Shown: positions 52,374 through 62,422, numbered from the stretch's first letter. The stretch: 64,000 nt of DNA from an uncultured Sphaerochaeta sp. (GCF_963677075.1 NZ_OY781873.1:2381715-2445714); one strand, 5' to 3'. Numbers and translations are program-made. The notes: generated by a model not told the origin, from the letters alone.

Positions 52374-53699
52374 ATGGCAACAAAACAAATTCTAGTACCA
52401 GATATCGGGGATTTCTCTGATGTACCAATCATTGATGTTTACATCAAGGTTGGTGATGTTATCGCGGTCGATGACTCAGTAGTAGCGCTTGAAAGTGAGA
52501 AGGCTGTCATTGACATTCCCTCTCCCTTTGCAGGAACCATAACAAAGGTTCTGGTCAAAGAGGGAGATGCTGTTTCCAAGGACTCTCCGGTAGCTGAGAT
52601 TGAAATCGAAGCTGAAGGTGAAGGTGAAGAAGAACAAGAGAAGAAGAGTACTGAGGAAGAGCCTAAAAAAGAACAACCAGAAGAAAAAAAGGAAGAAAAG
52701 AAGGTTGAAGAAGCCATAGAAGCACCTAAGCCTGAACAGCCGAAACAGCAAGTTCAACAAGAAGTAAAACCGGATCTTGTCAATGAACAGGCTCCTGGGG
52801 CTGTATACCATGCAACCCCTTCACTTCGCAAATATGCAAGGGAACTCGGGGTTGATCTCGCTAAGGTAAAAGGGAGCGGGCCCAATGGTCGTATCCTGCA
52901 TGAAGATGTACAGGCTTTGGTGAAAAAGGCACTGAGCGGTGGTGGTGGAACTCCGGCTTCCTTCGGCAAGATTGAGCTGGAAGACTTTTCAAAGTATGGG
53001 GAGATTGAGCGCAAGAAACTTACCCGTATCCAGAAAATATCGGGACCACACCTGCAGAAAAGCTGGCAGATCATCCCCCATGTCACCCAGTACGATGAGG
53101 CCGATGTCACTGAACTTGAAGCATTGAGGAGAACGATCAAGGAGGAGATGAAGAGAAGTGAAGACCCGGTAAGCATCAGCATCCTCCCCTTCATCGTAAA
53201 GGCGGTAGTCGCTGCATTGAAGAAATTCCCAGAGATGAATGCTTCATTTGATGAGGACAGTGGTGAGTTGATTTTCAAGCACTACTACCATATTGGTATT
53301 GCGGTCGACACCCCAGAGGGATTGATCGTACCGGTCCTGAAGGATGCAGACAAGAAGAGCGTTACAGAGATTGCAAGGGAGCTTGCAAGCATCAGCCAGC
53401 GAGCCCGGGACAGGAAGCTGAAACCAGAGGACCTCTCAGGAGGATCGTTCAGTATCTCAAGCCTTGGAGGGATCGGGGGTACTGGATTCACTCCCCTGAT
53501 CAATCCACCACAGGTTGCAATACTTGGAGTCTCAAGACTTGCAAAGAAGCCGGTTTGGAATGGCAAGGAGTTTACGCCCCGAGACGTTCTACCCTTCTCA
53601 GTAGCCTATGACCATCGGGTCATTGATGGTGCTGCTGGAGTTCGCTTTACTACGTATCTCGCATCCCTGTTGGGCGATTTGCGACGAGTACTACTCTAA
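52374..53699 (+). CDS. aceF: Dihydrolipoamide acetyltransferase E2 of pyruvate dehydrogenase
   Basis: A 441-residue E2. One lipoyl domain (residues 1-80) has the lipoylated Lys in [15 protein letters not shown] Glu/Lys/Pro-rich flexible linker spans about residues 80-135, then the peripheral subunit-binding domain ([20 protein letters not shown], near 145-180) that holds E3. The catalytic domain runs from about residue 210 with the active-site HRVIDGAAG near 410. A single lipoyl domain is fewer than the three of Escherichia coli. The start is 13 bp after aceE with AAGGAGAG before it. It transfers the acetyl group to coenzyme A. Confidence 0.93.
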   Translation: MATKQILVPDIGDFSDVPIIDVYIKVGDVIAVDDSVVALESEKAVIDIPSPFAGTITKVLVKEGDAVSKDSPVAEIEIEAEGEGEEEQEKKSTEEEPKKEQPEEKKEEKKVEEAIEAPKPEQPKQQVQQEVKPDLVNEQAPGAVYHATPSLRKYARELGVDLAKVKGSGPNGRILHEDVQALVKKALSGGGGTPASFGKIELEDFSKYGEIERKKLTRIQKISGPHLQKSWQIIPHVTQYDEADVTELEALRRTIKEEMKRSEDPVSISILPFIVKAVVAALKKFPEMNASFDEDSGELIFKHYYHIGIAVDTPEGLIVPVLKDADKKSVTEIARELASISQRARDRKLKPEDLSGGSFSISSLGGIGGTGFTPLINPPQVAILGVSRLAKKPVWNGKEFTPRDVLPFSVAYDHRVIDGAAGVRFTTYLASLLGDLRRVLL

Positions 53700-53713
53700 G
53701 GAGGTTGGTACAG

Positions 53714-55120
53714 ATGCAAGAGAAGAAAACAGACCTTTTGGTCCTCGGAGGAGGACCCGGTGGGTATAGTGCGGCATTCCGTGCCGCTGATTTAGGTAGG
53801 AAGGTTACCATCATTGAGAAGAGTGCAGTACTGGGAGGTGTATGTCTGAATGTAGGTTGCATTCCTTCCAAGACATTGCTGCACATTGCAGAAGTGATCG
53901 AAGAGGCTGAGAAGCTGGCTCCCCTTGGGGTCTCCTTCGGTAAGCCTTCCTTTGACCTGGAGAAGATCAGATCCCATAGGGATTCGGTTATCAAAACCCT
54001 TACCTCCGGGTTGGATTCACTGTGCAAGGCTCGTAAGGTTGAACGTATTGTTGGTGAAGGGTCCTTCCTTTCTGATAATGAACTGAAGGTAGTGACTGAG
54101 AAGGAAGAGCTGAAGCTTACCTTTGAGGACCTGATCATAGCGGTTGGGTCCAGGTCGGTACAGATCCCCGGTATTCCTTATGCAGATGAACGTATCTGGG
54201 ATTCTACCAAAGCCTTGGAGCTCACGCACATCCCCGATCGTCTCGCTATCATAGGGGGAGGAATCATTGGGCTGGAGGTGGCTACCATGTACCACGCACT
54301 TGGATCAAAGATAACCACCATCGAGATGATGGATTCCTTGATCCCCCCGGCTGACAGAGATCTCAAGCAGCCTTTGATGAAGAAGATCAAGAAGCAGTAT
54401 GAAGCCATCTACACATCCACAAAGGTGGAAAAGGTAGAAGCAAAGAAGGATGCACTTACGCTCCACCTAGCTGGGGATAAGGCTCCCTCTACCATCGATG
54501 CTGATGCTGTTCTGGTGGCAGTGGGAAGAAAAGTCAATTCCGACCGAATAGCAATTGAGAATACGAGTATCAAGACAACTGGTCGTGGTTGGATTGAGGT
54601 GGACAAGAAGCTTAGGACCAATGTTCCTCACATCTTCGCCATTGGAGACGTTGTGGGCGATCCGATGCTCGCCCATAAGAGCAGTCACCAGGGCAAGGTG
54701 GCCGCCGAGGTAGCTTCAGGACAAGCCTCAGCCTTTACTCCCATGGGAGTTCCCTCCGTCGCTTATACCAGCCCTGAAGTAGCATGGGTTGGGCTAAGTG
54801 AAAATGAGGCCAAGGAGAAGGGAATAGCCTACAAGAAGGGGTCTTTCCCTTGGATGGCAAACGGTAGGGCACTCAGTGCTGTCGCAGCAGAGGGAGTCAG
54901 CAAGGCACTCTTTGACGAGAAGACAGGACGTTTGCTGGGAGCTGGGATCTGTGGAAAGAATGCAGGTGAGCTTATCTCTGAGGCGGTAATTGCCTTGGAG
55001 ATGGGTACCGTTGCCGAGGATATTGCCCTCAGTATCCACCCTCACCCTACCCTCAGTGAGACGTTTGCGGTAGCTGCAGAGCTTGCAGAAGGTACAGCAA
55101 CAGATACTCTTAACAGATAA
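53714..55120 (+). CDS. lpd: Dihydrolipoyl dehydrogenase E3
   Basis: A 468-residue FAD flavoprotein that reoxidises the dihydrolipoyl group of E2 with NAD+. Seen: LVLGGGPGGYSAAFRAADLG, the redox disulfide in GGVCLNVGCIPSKTLLH near residue 45, the NAD fold IIGGGIIGLEVATMYHALGS near 180, FAIGDVVG near 312 and the catalytic His in IHPHPTLSETF near 445. The ORF opens with TTG at 53705, but AAGGAGG at 53697-53703 is better spaced for the ATG at 53714. No lipoyl domain is fused to it, unlike some Gram-positive E3s. Confidence 0.93.
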   Translation: MQEKKTDLLVLGGGPGGYSAAFRAADLGRKVTIIEKSAVLGGVCLNVGCIPSKTLLHIAEVIEEAEKLAPLGVSFGKPSFDLEKIRSHRDSVIKTLTSGLDSLCKARKVERIVGEGSFLSDNELKVVTEKEELKLTFEDLIIAVGSRSVQIPGIPYADERIWDSTKALELTHIPDRLAIIGGGIIGLEVATMYHALGSKITTIEMMDSLIPPADRDLKQPLMKKIKKQYEAIYTSTKVEKVEAKKDALTLHLAGDKAPSTIDADAVLVAVGRKVNSDRIAIENTSIKTTGRGWIEVDKKLRTNVPHIFAIGDVVGDPMLAHKSSHQGKVAAEVASGQASAFTPMGVPSVAYTSPEVAWVGLSENEAKEKGIAYKKGSFPWMANGRALSAVAAEGVSKALFDEKTGRLLGAGICGKNAGELISEAVIALEMGTVAEDIALSIHPHPTLSETFAVAAELAEGTATDTLNR

Positions 55121-55140
55121 GAGACTAAGACAAAGTTTGG

Positions 55141-55170
55141 AAGCCCGCCCTCCTACAAAGGACGGGCTTT
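55141..55170 (+). terminator. Terminator of the pyruvate dehydrogenase operon
   Basis: AAGCCCG (55141-55147) pairs with CGGGCTT (55163-55169), extended by two more pairs across one mismatch, about 20 bp after the lpd stop. Only three T residues close the stem. Confidence 0.65.
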
Positions 55171-55200
55171 CTGTGCTGTAGTCTTGTATGGTCAATCCCA

Positions 55201-56316
55201 ATGGAGCGATGGTCTCAGGGTACAGTTGGAATTCTCACTTCCGTCATGATGATTTTCATCTGGCGATTATACCCTACATTACAGGGCACCAGCCTTTGGG
55301 CAGTTGGAGCACTACTGACCACATTAGGATTCTTTCCCATGTGGCTCGAGCCAACGCTTGGCAGTATGGCCATTGTGCTGAACAATATTGCAACAATTAC
55401 CACACCACTGCTCATCTTCGAGTGAGCCATCAGGTTCAAGGGTCTTCATCCTCTAGACTCTGTACGCGTTCCTTTTGAGATTCTCTATGGAATAGGCTAT
55501 CTTCTTTCGACTCTCTTGAACCTACATAATGCAAGAGGGCGATATATGATCAATGATCTTCTCATGATGATTGTCCTTGCCTTGACTATTGTGGTCCTGC
55601 TTTGGAAGGTGAAAGGGCTTGAACGTATTGTCTATATAATCATTGCAGTCACATTCGCCCTGATGTTTGTTGCCTTCTTCTTTCGATGGCTGTTCTCTGT
55701 GCGTAACAGCAATTTCCTGAACGATCCCAATCAGGTGCTGACCCCCATAATCTTTTTCACGCTTGTCCCATGGGCTATCGGATGGTCATATGGATTTATT
55801 CTCATTATCAACATCAAGGGGAGACAGGCACTCTTTGACGCAGCTCGTACCGACGTGCTTACGGGACTGAACAATCGGTTATGGATGACCGAACAATTTG
55901 ATGCTGCGCTCAAGGATGCAACCACCAAAGGTACCTCTCTGTGTCTTTCAGTATTGGATGTCAATGGATTCAAGAAACTCAACGATAAGTATGGACACAT
56001 GTTTGGGGATGAAGTGTTACAACATATCGGCAAGGTAATAAGAGAACGACTGGCTGATGGGGATTCAGCTATCCGTTACGGAGGGGATGAATTCATCCTC
56101 CTCCTTACTTGCCAAAAATCAGGTAACAACCTTACGCAAAAATTACAACAGCTTGTAGAGGCCGTTACAGAGCCAATAACCATTGATTCTGTTGACCTGA
56201 ACCTATCTATAAGCTTTGGGAATGTTCACTATCCTAAGGATGGAACTACCAGTGATGAACTCTTCAAGGTAGCCGACAGTAGGATGTATGAACAGAAACG
56301 CGTTGCCATGCGATGA
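55201..56316 (+). pseudogene. Diguanylate cyclase gene interrupted by one in-frame TGA
   Basis: From an ATG at 55201 the frame codes for membrane segments (SVMMIFIWRLYPTLQGTSLW, FPMWLEPTLGSMAIVLNNIA) and stops at a TGA at 55423-55425. The same frame continues without another stop to 56316: AIRFKGLHPLDSVRVPFEIL, more membrane segments, then a complete GGDEF domain with RYGGDEFILLL. A single TGG-to-TGA change (Trp) would explain it. The 5' end also lacks a ribosome binding site and may be truncated. A start at TTG 55516 or ATG 55546 could make a shorter but catalytically complete protein, so I do not exclude residual activity. There is no RxxD inhibitory site. Confidence 0.7.
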
Positions 56317-56545
56317 AAAAAATGCATCGATGTGAACCTAATACATGGAAGGCTGCGCTGAAATACCTATGGTTACTTGTACACTTCCACCTCTTCTCTC
56401 TATGCTGCTATTAGGAAAAAAGTTCACCATCCCCTTTCCGATTATTGATATTTTTAGTAGCTTCTAAAAATACAATCTTTTATCTCCTATATACATCCAT
56501 TTAATTTGAATTATATCGAAGGTTGTTTTTATAGAATCACGTCAT

Positions 56546-56560
56546 GGTGGTAATACCACC
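56546..56560. terminator. Hairpin upstream of the FKBP gene
   Basis: GGTGGT and ACCACC pair perfectly around a three-base loop, followed after four bases by a short T run. It lies between the broken cyclase and the FKBP gene and may end the upstream transcript. The rest of the 306-bp gap holds no recognisable gene. Confidence 0.45.
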
Positions 56561-56622
56561 TCTGGCTTTTGTTTCATGAGAGGAATAACAGGTTGTAATC
56601 TATTTGTAAGGTGGCTATTTTT

Positions 56623-57087
56623 ATGCAGATTTCTGACAAGCATGTAGTGAGTATGAACTACACATTGAAAAACGACCAGGGAACAGTTCTTGATAGTTCA
56701 GAAAACCGTGAACCGCTTTCTTTCATCGTCGGTTCCGGGATGATCATTCCAGGGCTGGAGAAAGAACTTCACGGTAAAGAAAAGGGAGACAAAGTATCAG
56801 TAACCGTCGAACCCAAGGAAGGGTATGGTGAATATGATCCTTCCCAGACTATTGCAGTTTCCAAGAACCAGTTTGCTGAGGGAACTGAAGTCAAGGTGGG
56901 GATGACTGTTCAGGCCCAGAGAGAAGATGGTCAAGTACAACTATTGACCATTAAAGAGGTTGTGGATGACACCATTACATTGGATGCAAACCACCCTCTT
57001 GCTGGAGTGACCCTCCATTTCGATGTTCAAATCGAAGATGTCCGTGAGGCTACAGAGGAAGAAATTGAACATGGTCATGTACACTGA
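56623..57087 (+). CDS. FKBP-type peptidyl-prolyl isomerase (SlyD-like)
   Basis: A 154-residue protein from the ATG at 56623. AAGGTGG lies eight bases upstream; the GTG at 56611 would be an alternative start inside that site. The FKBP fold is shown by MNYTLKNDQGTVLDSSENRE, FIVGSGMIIPGLEKELHGKE and VTVEPKEGYGEYDPSQTIAV. An insert-in-flap region follows, then HPLAGVTLHFDVQIEDVREA. The end is EEIEHGHVH with two His, short compared with metal-binding SlyD tails. It catalyses prolyl bond isomerisation and assists folding in the cytoplasm. It is a single gene with a following hairpin. Confidence 0.92.
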   Translation: MQISDKHVVSMNYTLKNDQGTVLDSSENREPLSFIVGSGMIIPGLEKELHGKEKGDKVSVTVEPKEGYGEYDPSQTIAVSKNQFAEGTEVKVGMTVQAQREDGQVQLLTIKEVVDDTITLDANHPLAGVTLHFDVQIEDVREATEEEIEHGHVH

Positions 57088-57130
57088 TCTGTTTTCTGAT
57101 TGATTCTTTCAACCAACTAAATCACCTATC

Positions 57131-57175
57131 CAAGACCGTCGGTATACAGGTAGTATTACCTAGCTGACGGTCTTG
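57131..57175 (+). terminator. Terminator hairpin after the FKBP gene
   Basis: CAAGACCGTC (57131-57140) and GACGGTCTTG (57166-57175) form a perfect ten-base-pair stem, with an inner AGGTA/TACCT stem. Only a few T residues follow. Confidence 0.6.
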
Positions 57176-57228
57176 TTGTGGTAGTGGTTCTTTGATTGAT
57201 AGATAATGAATCTCAATCCTAGTATTTC

Positions 57229-57441
57229 ATGCGTCCAATCGATGCAATTTTGTTTGTAATGGATCAACAAGAACTGTCCAGAAAAGATCTCGTTCCCATT
57301 ATTGGTAGTCAGAGCAAAGTGTCTGAAATTTTGAACAGAAAACGACCTCTCAGTCTTTCTATGATGAGAAGGCTTCATGAGGAATTGAATATTCCAGCAG
57401 CATTACTACTTCAAGACACACAGCAAAACAGATTCCTGTAA
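57229..57441 (+). CDS. Orphan HigA-like HTH protein, shortened at the N-terminus
   Basis: A 70-residue protein that reads like the C-terminal half of a HigA/XRE antitoxin-type regulator: PIDAILFVMDQQELSRKDL, GSQSKVSEILNRKRPLSLSM and RRLHEELNIPAALLLQ. Full-length relatives have about 55 more residues in front; here a TAG lies two codons upstream in frame and there is no ribosome binding site. No HigB toxin gene is adjacent on either side. It may be a truncated remnant or a stand-alone regulator started weakly. The HTH itself looks complete. Confidence 0.6.
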   Translation: MRPIDAILFVMDQQELSRKDLVPIIGSQSKVSEILNRKRPLSLSMMRRLHEELNIPAALLLQDTQQNRFL

Positions 57442-57701
57442 AGCATCTCAGCAATGATGATTATCCTGTTTTCGAGATTGAATGTGTTTTATAGTTTACG
57501 TATATAGAGAACTATGCTCTGCTATGAAAAGAAACCAACAACCCCGAACTGCATAACAGCCAATTTCTCATATTATCACTTTCTAGCACACAATTTATTT
57601 CATTCAGCCCTCCCCTACTCTTGCCATTCTCTCATTCCAGGATGATAGTTATATCATAGCTATTGCGGTAATACTTCCCATTTGGGAAAAGGAATGAAGC
57701 T

Positions 57702-59276
57702 ATGCAAAGAGATACATTTCATACAGTGATCATACTGGTACTTGGCATGCTACTCCTGTTGGTATCCTGTGCTACTTCCACTACAGCCGAGCCTATGCAT
57801 GAAATAGAAAGTGAGGTTGTCTTCCCCATTTCAATTGAGGATCTTTCTACTACTTCACCTGAAACAGAGACACCAATTGCTGCACTGGATGCACCTGATG
57901 AACAACAAAATTCGATTGCACAATTGATAAAACCCAAGCGAGTTTTTCACTATGGAGATGTTCCACGTTACGGCGAGTATCTTATTGTAAGCAATGAAAC
58001 CGGCTACACACTGGTACAGCTTGATATATTCAATGAGAGCATGTACCGCTCAAATGACCAGATGGATAATCTGTTAGAACCGGAGGCTCTGATTCACCAC
58101 GGTCAACAGAGAATTGCACTATTCAAGTTTCCGTTATTACAACAAGCCTTAGAGCAACAAGGAAAAGAATCATACTCAGTCAATGCAATCGACATCGATG
58201 GAGATCGGTATAGCTTCTCATGGTTGCCAGAAACCGATTCATGGAATATCGAGATTACTGAAGATGAACTCACCTTCTCTTTTGATGATGTAACAATCCC
58301 TCCCTCACAAGGAGACTATTTTCTTATCACGAATGGGACGGAGTACCCCCTTAGTGCACTCTATGTCATTGATCCCACTGATAATGATGAAATTGCGAGT
58401 ACCAATCTCTTAGGTGATATGGTACTCCTTCCAACACGTATCGTTCACATAGCAACTGATGATGTTCCCTGGATAGCCGATCAGTTACCGTTTGATACAT
58501 ATGGCAGGGTTGAAATTCTTGCAGAAGATACCGATGGTGACATATATAAAAGACTGTGGTTTCCCACTACAGATATCTGGAATATTGAATTGACTATCGC
58601 AAACCTCCAGTATGATGTCTCCCTTGATACATATGAGCTGTATGTGGAGAACAATACCAACTTTGATATTTGGTACCTCTATCTTGCCACTGATGAATAC
58701 TATGATGTATATGCATTCGGAGAGGATCTGCTAGAGGACAGCATCCTGTATGCCGGAGAAAGTACATATATCACTCTCTCTCAGTTCTCCCATCTAAATG
58801 AATTATTGGCTTCTGATAGCGATGAACCATTACATCTTGTTGGTCTCGATCTGGATAATGAGGAATACCACTTGCTTTGGTCACCTCATGATGATGGCTG
58901 GAGTATTGAACTGACCAATGAGAACTTCAGATCAGAGCCATTGCCAGAAGCCCCTTATGGCTATGCTACTCTCCTTGCCCGGAATCGTACTGGTGAAGAT
59001 ATATGGCATCTCTACATGATTACCGATGAGATGGACGCACTCCAAGATAACGGTTTAGACGTGTTGGGTGATATCATCTGGCGAAGTGGAGATACACAAG
59101 CCATTGTCCCAGAGTCGTTCGCTTGGGTTCTCAGCTGGTTGAGCACATATCCCGACAGCTCCTTGAATCTTATAGCAGAGACGTACGATGGAATAACCTA
59201 CACTCGCCCCTGGAGTCCATCTGTCCATGGATGGCTTATTGATCTTTCATCGGAGGATCTACTGAAAGAAATGTGA
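57702..59276 (+). CDS. Lipoprotein with four tandem beta repeats
   Basis: A 524-residue lipoprotein (signal with LLLLVSCATS, lipobox LVSC). After a Thr/Glu/Pro-rich linker of about 70 residues it contains four tandem copies, about 100-110 residues each, of one unit. Each starts with a strand such as YLIVSNETGYTLVQLDIF, has a GD-M/LL/LEP segment and an acidic D-DGD stretch, and ends in a W-P-T/S-D-W-IE motif. Units lie near residues 90-190, 200-305, 312-420 and 425-522. Late Trp residues are conserved between units. AAAGGAA precedes the ATG. No family is recognised. It is probably a surface-exposed structural or binding protein. Confidence 0.75.
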   Translation: MQRDTFHTVIILVLGMLLLLVSCATSTTAEPMHEIESEVVFPISIEDLSTTSPETETPIAALDAPDEQQNSIAQLIKPKRVFHYGDVPRYGEYLIVSNETGYTLVQLDIFNESMYRSNDQMDNLLEPEALIHHGQQRIALFKFPLLQQALEQQGKESYSVNAIDIDGDRYSFSWLPETDSWNIEITEDELTFSFDDVTIPPSQGDYFLITNGTEYPLSALYVIDPTDNDEIASTNLLGDMVLLPTRIVHIATDDVPWIADQLPFDTYGRVEILAEDTDGDIYKRLWFPTTDIWNIELTIANLQYDVSLDTYELYVENNTNFDIWYLYLATDEYYDVYAFGEDLLEDSILYAGESTYITLSQFSHLNELLASDSDEPLHLVGLDLDNEEYHLLWSPHDDGWSIELTNENFRSEPLPEAPYGYATLLARNRTGEDIWHLYMITDEMDALQDNGLDVLGDIIWRSGDTQAIVPESFAWVLSWLSTYPDSSLNLIAETYDGITYTRPWSPSVHGWLIDLSSEDLLKEM

Positions 59277-59483
59277 GTGGTTCTGACTGGTTATAGACAC
59301 AGTAAGCCTATAAGAAAATCTAAATATGCAAGCGTCGGATGGATATCTTTATCAAGAGGAAATTGTATGTCATTGATTTCTCTGCCACATGAAATTGTTC
59401 TTTGCTATCGTAACAATACCGTACATAATCTTCTTTGATATCTCGTGCATTATGGATTACACTAATTTCAAAGAGGATGTTAT

Positions 59484-61634
59484 ATGATTGGATTTGTTGT
59501 CATCGCAGCTATTGCTGCATTAGCCTTTGCCGCGATCAACTATTATGGGGTGAAAAAAAAGGATTCAGGAACACCAGAGATGCAGCAAATTGCTGCTGCT
59601 ATTCAGGAAGGGGCAAAAGCTTTCTTGGTGCTTGAATACTCCGTTATTGTAAAAGTAGTAGTTCTCATTGCGATCTTACTGGGTATTGTCGTATCTCCCA
59701 GTAGTGCCATAGCTTTTGTCTTTGGAGCTTTAATGAGTGCCAGTGCAGGATGGATTGGAATGAATATCGCGACAATCAGTAATGTACGCGTCTCTAATGA
59801 AGCTCGTAATACGAGAAATTTGGGGAAAACATTACGTGTGGCTTTTAGAGGGGGGTCTGTTATGGGACTCTCTGTTGGGGGTTTTGCCCTTCTTGGACTA
59901 GCCATTGTCTATCTGGTATTCGGGGTTCTTTTAAAACAGGTCGCTCCTGAAAATCTTAGATTCCATACCAACTGGCTTGGTATTAGTGATATTCCCTTCA
60001 CGATGACCATAAGTGCCTATGCTTTAGGTTGTTCTATCATTGCTATGTTTAACCGTGTTGGAGGTGGAATCTATACGAAGGCTGCTGATATGGGAGCTGA
60101 CTTAGTCGGAAAAACTGAAGCAGGAATACCTGAAGATGATCCAAGAAACCCAGCAACTATTGCTGATAACGTTGGAGACAATGTTGGAGATGTGGCTGGT
60201 CTGGGTTCTGACTTGCTGGAAAGTTATGTAGGAGCATTGGTATCAGCAATGATACTTGCTGCATATATCTATTTTTCTCGGGGAGGGATAGATGCCAGTC
60301 TTGTTGCTAAACTTATCTATGTCCCCCTCCTTGTTGCTGCTGTTGGTATTATCTCTTCAATGGTGGGAATTCTTTATTTACTCGTAAAGAAAGTGTCCTC
60401 CAACCCACATAAGGAACTGAATGCTGCAACATTTGTCGGCGCAGGATTAACCATAATTTCTTCTGGGTTTATCTCATACTTCGTATTTACCGGCGAAGAC
60501 TTGCATACCATAGGATTTGCGCTCGGTGCATTTTCTCCTTGGGTATGCGCTGTTCTTGGTATTGTTAGTGGCATTGTGATTGGGCAAATCGCTGAGTACT
60601 ATACCAGTTATGATTTCAAGCCAACACAGAAGATAGCAGCAAGTAGCGCGGAAGGCGCAGCCCTTACCATCACCGAAGGAATGAGTGTTGGTATGATTTC
60701 TGTAATTGGTCCGGTTATCATCCTAGGAGTTGCAATTATTGCTGCAAATATTACAGCTGGTCTGTATGGCGTAGCCATGGCTGCTATCGGCATGCTCAGC
60801 TTTGTAACGGTTACCGTGTCTGTTGATACGTACGGACCGATCGCTGACAACGCTGGTGGTATCAGTGAGATGGCAAAACTGCATCCTGATGTTCGTGGCA
60901 TTACAGATGAGTTGGATGCTGTGGGAAATACCACAGCAGCGATTGGTAAAGGATTTGCTATCGGTTCTGCAACCCTTGCCGCTCTTTCTCTCTTTTCTTC
61001 GTACTTATATGCACAAGCCGGTGAACATGCTGTACATGGTGCGGCTATGATTTTGAATATGGTGAATCCTCTTACGCTCGTTGGTGCCTTGGTTGGGGGA
61101 GCACTTCCCTATCTATTTAGTGGAATATTGATAAGAGCCGTTGCAAATGCTGCACGAAAGATGGTCCAAGAGGTCAGAAGACAGTTCAAGGCAGATCCTG
61201 GCATTATCTTAGGAACAAGTCTTCCTGATTATAAGACGTGTATCAGCATAAGCAGTGCGGGTGCTCTATCTGAAATGAAGAGTCCTGCTCTTATTGCCGT
61301 TCTCACTCCCCTTTTTACCGGATTCCTCTTTGGCGCCGAATTTGTTGGGGGGCTATTGATTGGAACAACACTCTCTTCTGTCATGCTTGCTCTGTATACA
61401 GCAAATGCAGGAGGAGCATGGGATAATGGCAAGAAATACGTGGAAAATGGGCACTTCGGTGGCAAAGGTTCCGATGCTCATAAAGCTGCTGTGGTAGGAG
61501 ATACCGTTGGAGATCCCCTCAAGGATACAGTCGGCCCATCTCTAGATATTCTGATTAAAATCATGGCAATCGTTTCCTTAATTGCTGTTTCAATTTTTAG
61601 TAAGTATAACTTGTTTTCACTTCTCATGAATTAA
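59484..61634 (+). CDS. hppA: Membrane-bound ion-translocating pyrophosphatase, K+-dependent type
   Basis: A 716-residue integral membrane pyrophosphatase that couples pyrophosphate hydrolysis to pumping H+ or Na+. Visible: many membrane helices and the substrate motif DDPRNPATIADNVGDNVGD near residue 215, then LGSDLLESY, SVDTYGPIADNAGG near 450 and VGDTVGDPLKDTVGPS near 685. At the K+-dependence determinant the sequence is GNTTAAIGKGFAIGSA; Ala rather than Lys after GNTTA points to the K+-dependent class. Whether it pumps Na+, H+ or both cannot be told by eye. GAGGAT precedes the ATG. It overlaps in expression with the following conserved unknown. Confidence 0.92.
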   Translation: MIGFVVIAAIAALAFAAINYYGVKKKDSGTPEMQQIAAAIQEGAKAFLVLEYSVIVKVVVLIAILLGIVVSPSSAIAFVFGALMSASAGWIGMNIATISNVRVSNEARNTRNLGKTLRVAFRGGSVMGLSVGGFALLGLAIVYLVFGVLLKQVAPENLRFHTNWLGISDIPFTMTISAYALGCSIIAMFNRVGGGIYTKAADMGADLVGKTEAGIPEDDPRNPATIADNVGDNVGDVAGLGSDLLESYVGALVSAMILAAYIYFSRGGIDASLVAKLIYVPLLVAAVGIISSMVGILYLLVKKVSSNPHKELNAATFVGAGLTIISSGFISYFVFTGEDLHTIGFALGAFSPWVCAVLGIVSGIVIGQIAEYYTSYDFKPTQKIAASSAEGAALTITEGMSVGMISVIGPVIILGVAIIAANITAGLYGVAMAAIGMLSFVTVTVSVDTYGPIADNAGGISEMAKLHPDVRGITDELDAVGNTTAAIGKGFAIGSATLAALSLFSSYLYAQAGEHAVHGAAMILNMVNPLTLVGALVGGALPYLFSGILIRAVANAARKMVQEVRRQFKADPGIILGTSLPDYKTCISISSAGALSEMKSPALIAVLTPLFTGFLFGAEFVGGLLIGTTLSSVMLALYTANAGGAWDNGKKYVENGHFGGKGSDAHKAAVVGDTVGDPLKDTVGPSLDILIKIMAIVSLIAVSIFSKYNLFSLLMN

Positions 61635-61651
61635 CCAATAGGAGTGTACGT

Positions 61652-62422
61652 ATGAATTATTACTATGTTGTTTTCTCCCCAATTGAAGCTCTTATTTGTA
61701 GTCAGTTGGAACCAAAACCGTTTGGAGCATATATGGCAAGAGGATCAAAGAAAGGCTCTGCCGAACGGCTCATGTTTGCTGAGGTCGAGGGTGGGTTTGG
61801 TGATTACTTCGATTGGGACTATGCAAAAGAGAAATGTGTGACGCATGCAAGCGGAGAAGTGAAGCATTCGCTCTATTTGTCGATATACCGGGTGATTGAG
61901 CATATTCCTCTTGAACAGTATAAGAACATCTACCTGGTTAACAAGGATGGTTCTACGCTTTGCTTGGAAGCTGCCCCGTATACCACGCCTGACAATTGGA
62001 GAGGGTATGGACTTTATAAAGAACACTGTCCTGTACATCCACTTGTTGTCAGTTCGTTGGAGCCACATATGTTGGCGGATTATATCATCAATGACAGAAC
62101 AAAGAAGATTACTGTTCCTGCGATAATATTCAATGATATTCGCATCATTGACTTCAATGAGAAAGAGGATACCGGCAATATTGGAAGCATGTATGAACGG
62201 GATCTTGATCATCTGAAGGATTGTATTGCCACTATCCAGAGCAATAAGGATAAAATCACCAAGACTGTGGATCGATCCTTTGATACCAAGTTTTCCTATC
62301 AAATCATTGATAATGGATTCTATCTTGCCAGAGGCAAGAAAATCATCTTCTACCCTATGCTTTCCCGTGAACAACTGAAAGAAGTTGATTATGACTGGGG
62401 AAAGAGTGCCAACTTCTTCTAA
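61652..62422 (+). CDS. Conserved protein of unknown function
   Basis: A 256-residue soluble protein with no recognised family. The N-terminal half has YYYVVFSPIEALICSQLEPK, the Gly/Ser-rich ARGSKKGSAERLMFAEVEGG and FGDYFDWDYAKEKCVTHA; the middle has HSLYLSIYRVIEHIPLEQYK; the C-terminal half has a helical charged stretch and ends WGKSANFF. It starts 17 bp after hppA with TAGGAG before the ATG, so it is co-transcribed with the pyrophosphatase. The operon ends at a strong hairpin. A role tied to pyrophosphate or ion metabolism is inference from position only. Confidence 0.6.
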   Translation: MNYYYVVFSPIEALICSQLEPKPFGAYMARGSKKGSAERLMFAEVEGGFGDYFDWDYAKEKCVTHASGEVKHSLYLSIYRVIEHIPLEQYKNIYLVNKDGSTLCLEAAPYTTPDNWRGYGLYKEHCPVHPLVVSSLEPHMLADYIINDRTKKITVPAIIFNDIRIIDFNEKEDTGNIGSMYERDLDHLKDCIATIQSNKDKITKTVDRSFDTKFSYQIIDNGFYLARGKKIIFYPMLSREQLKEVDYDWGKSANFF

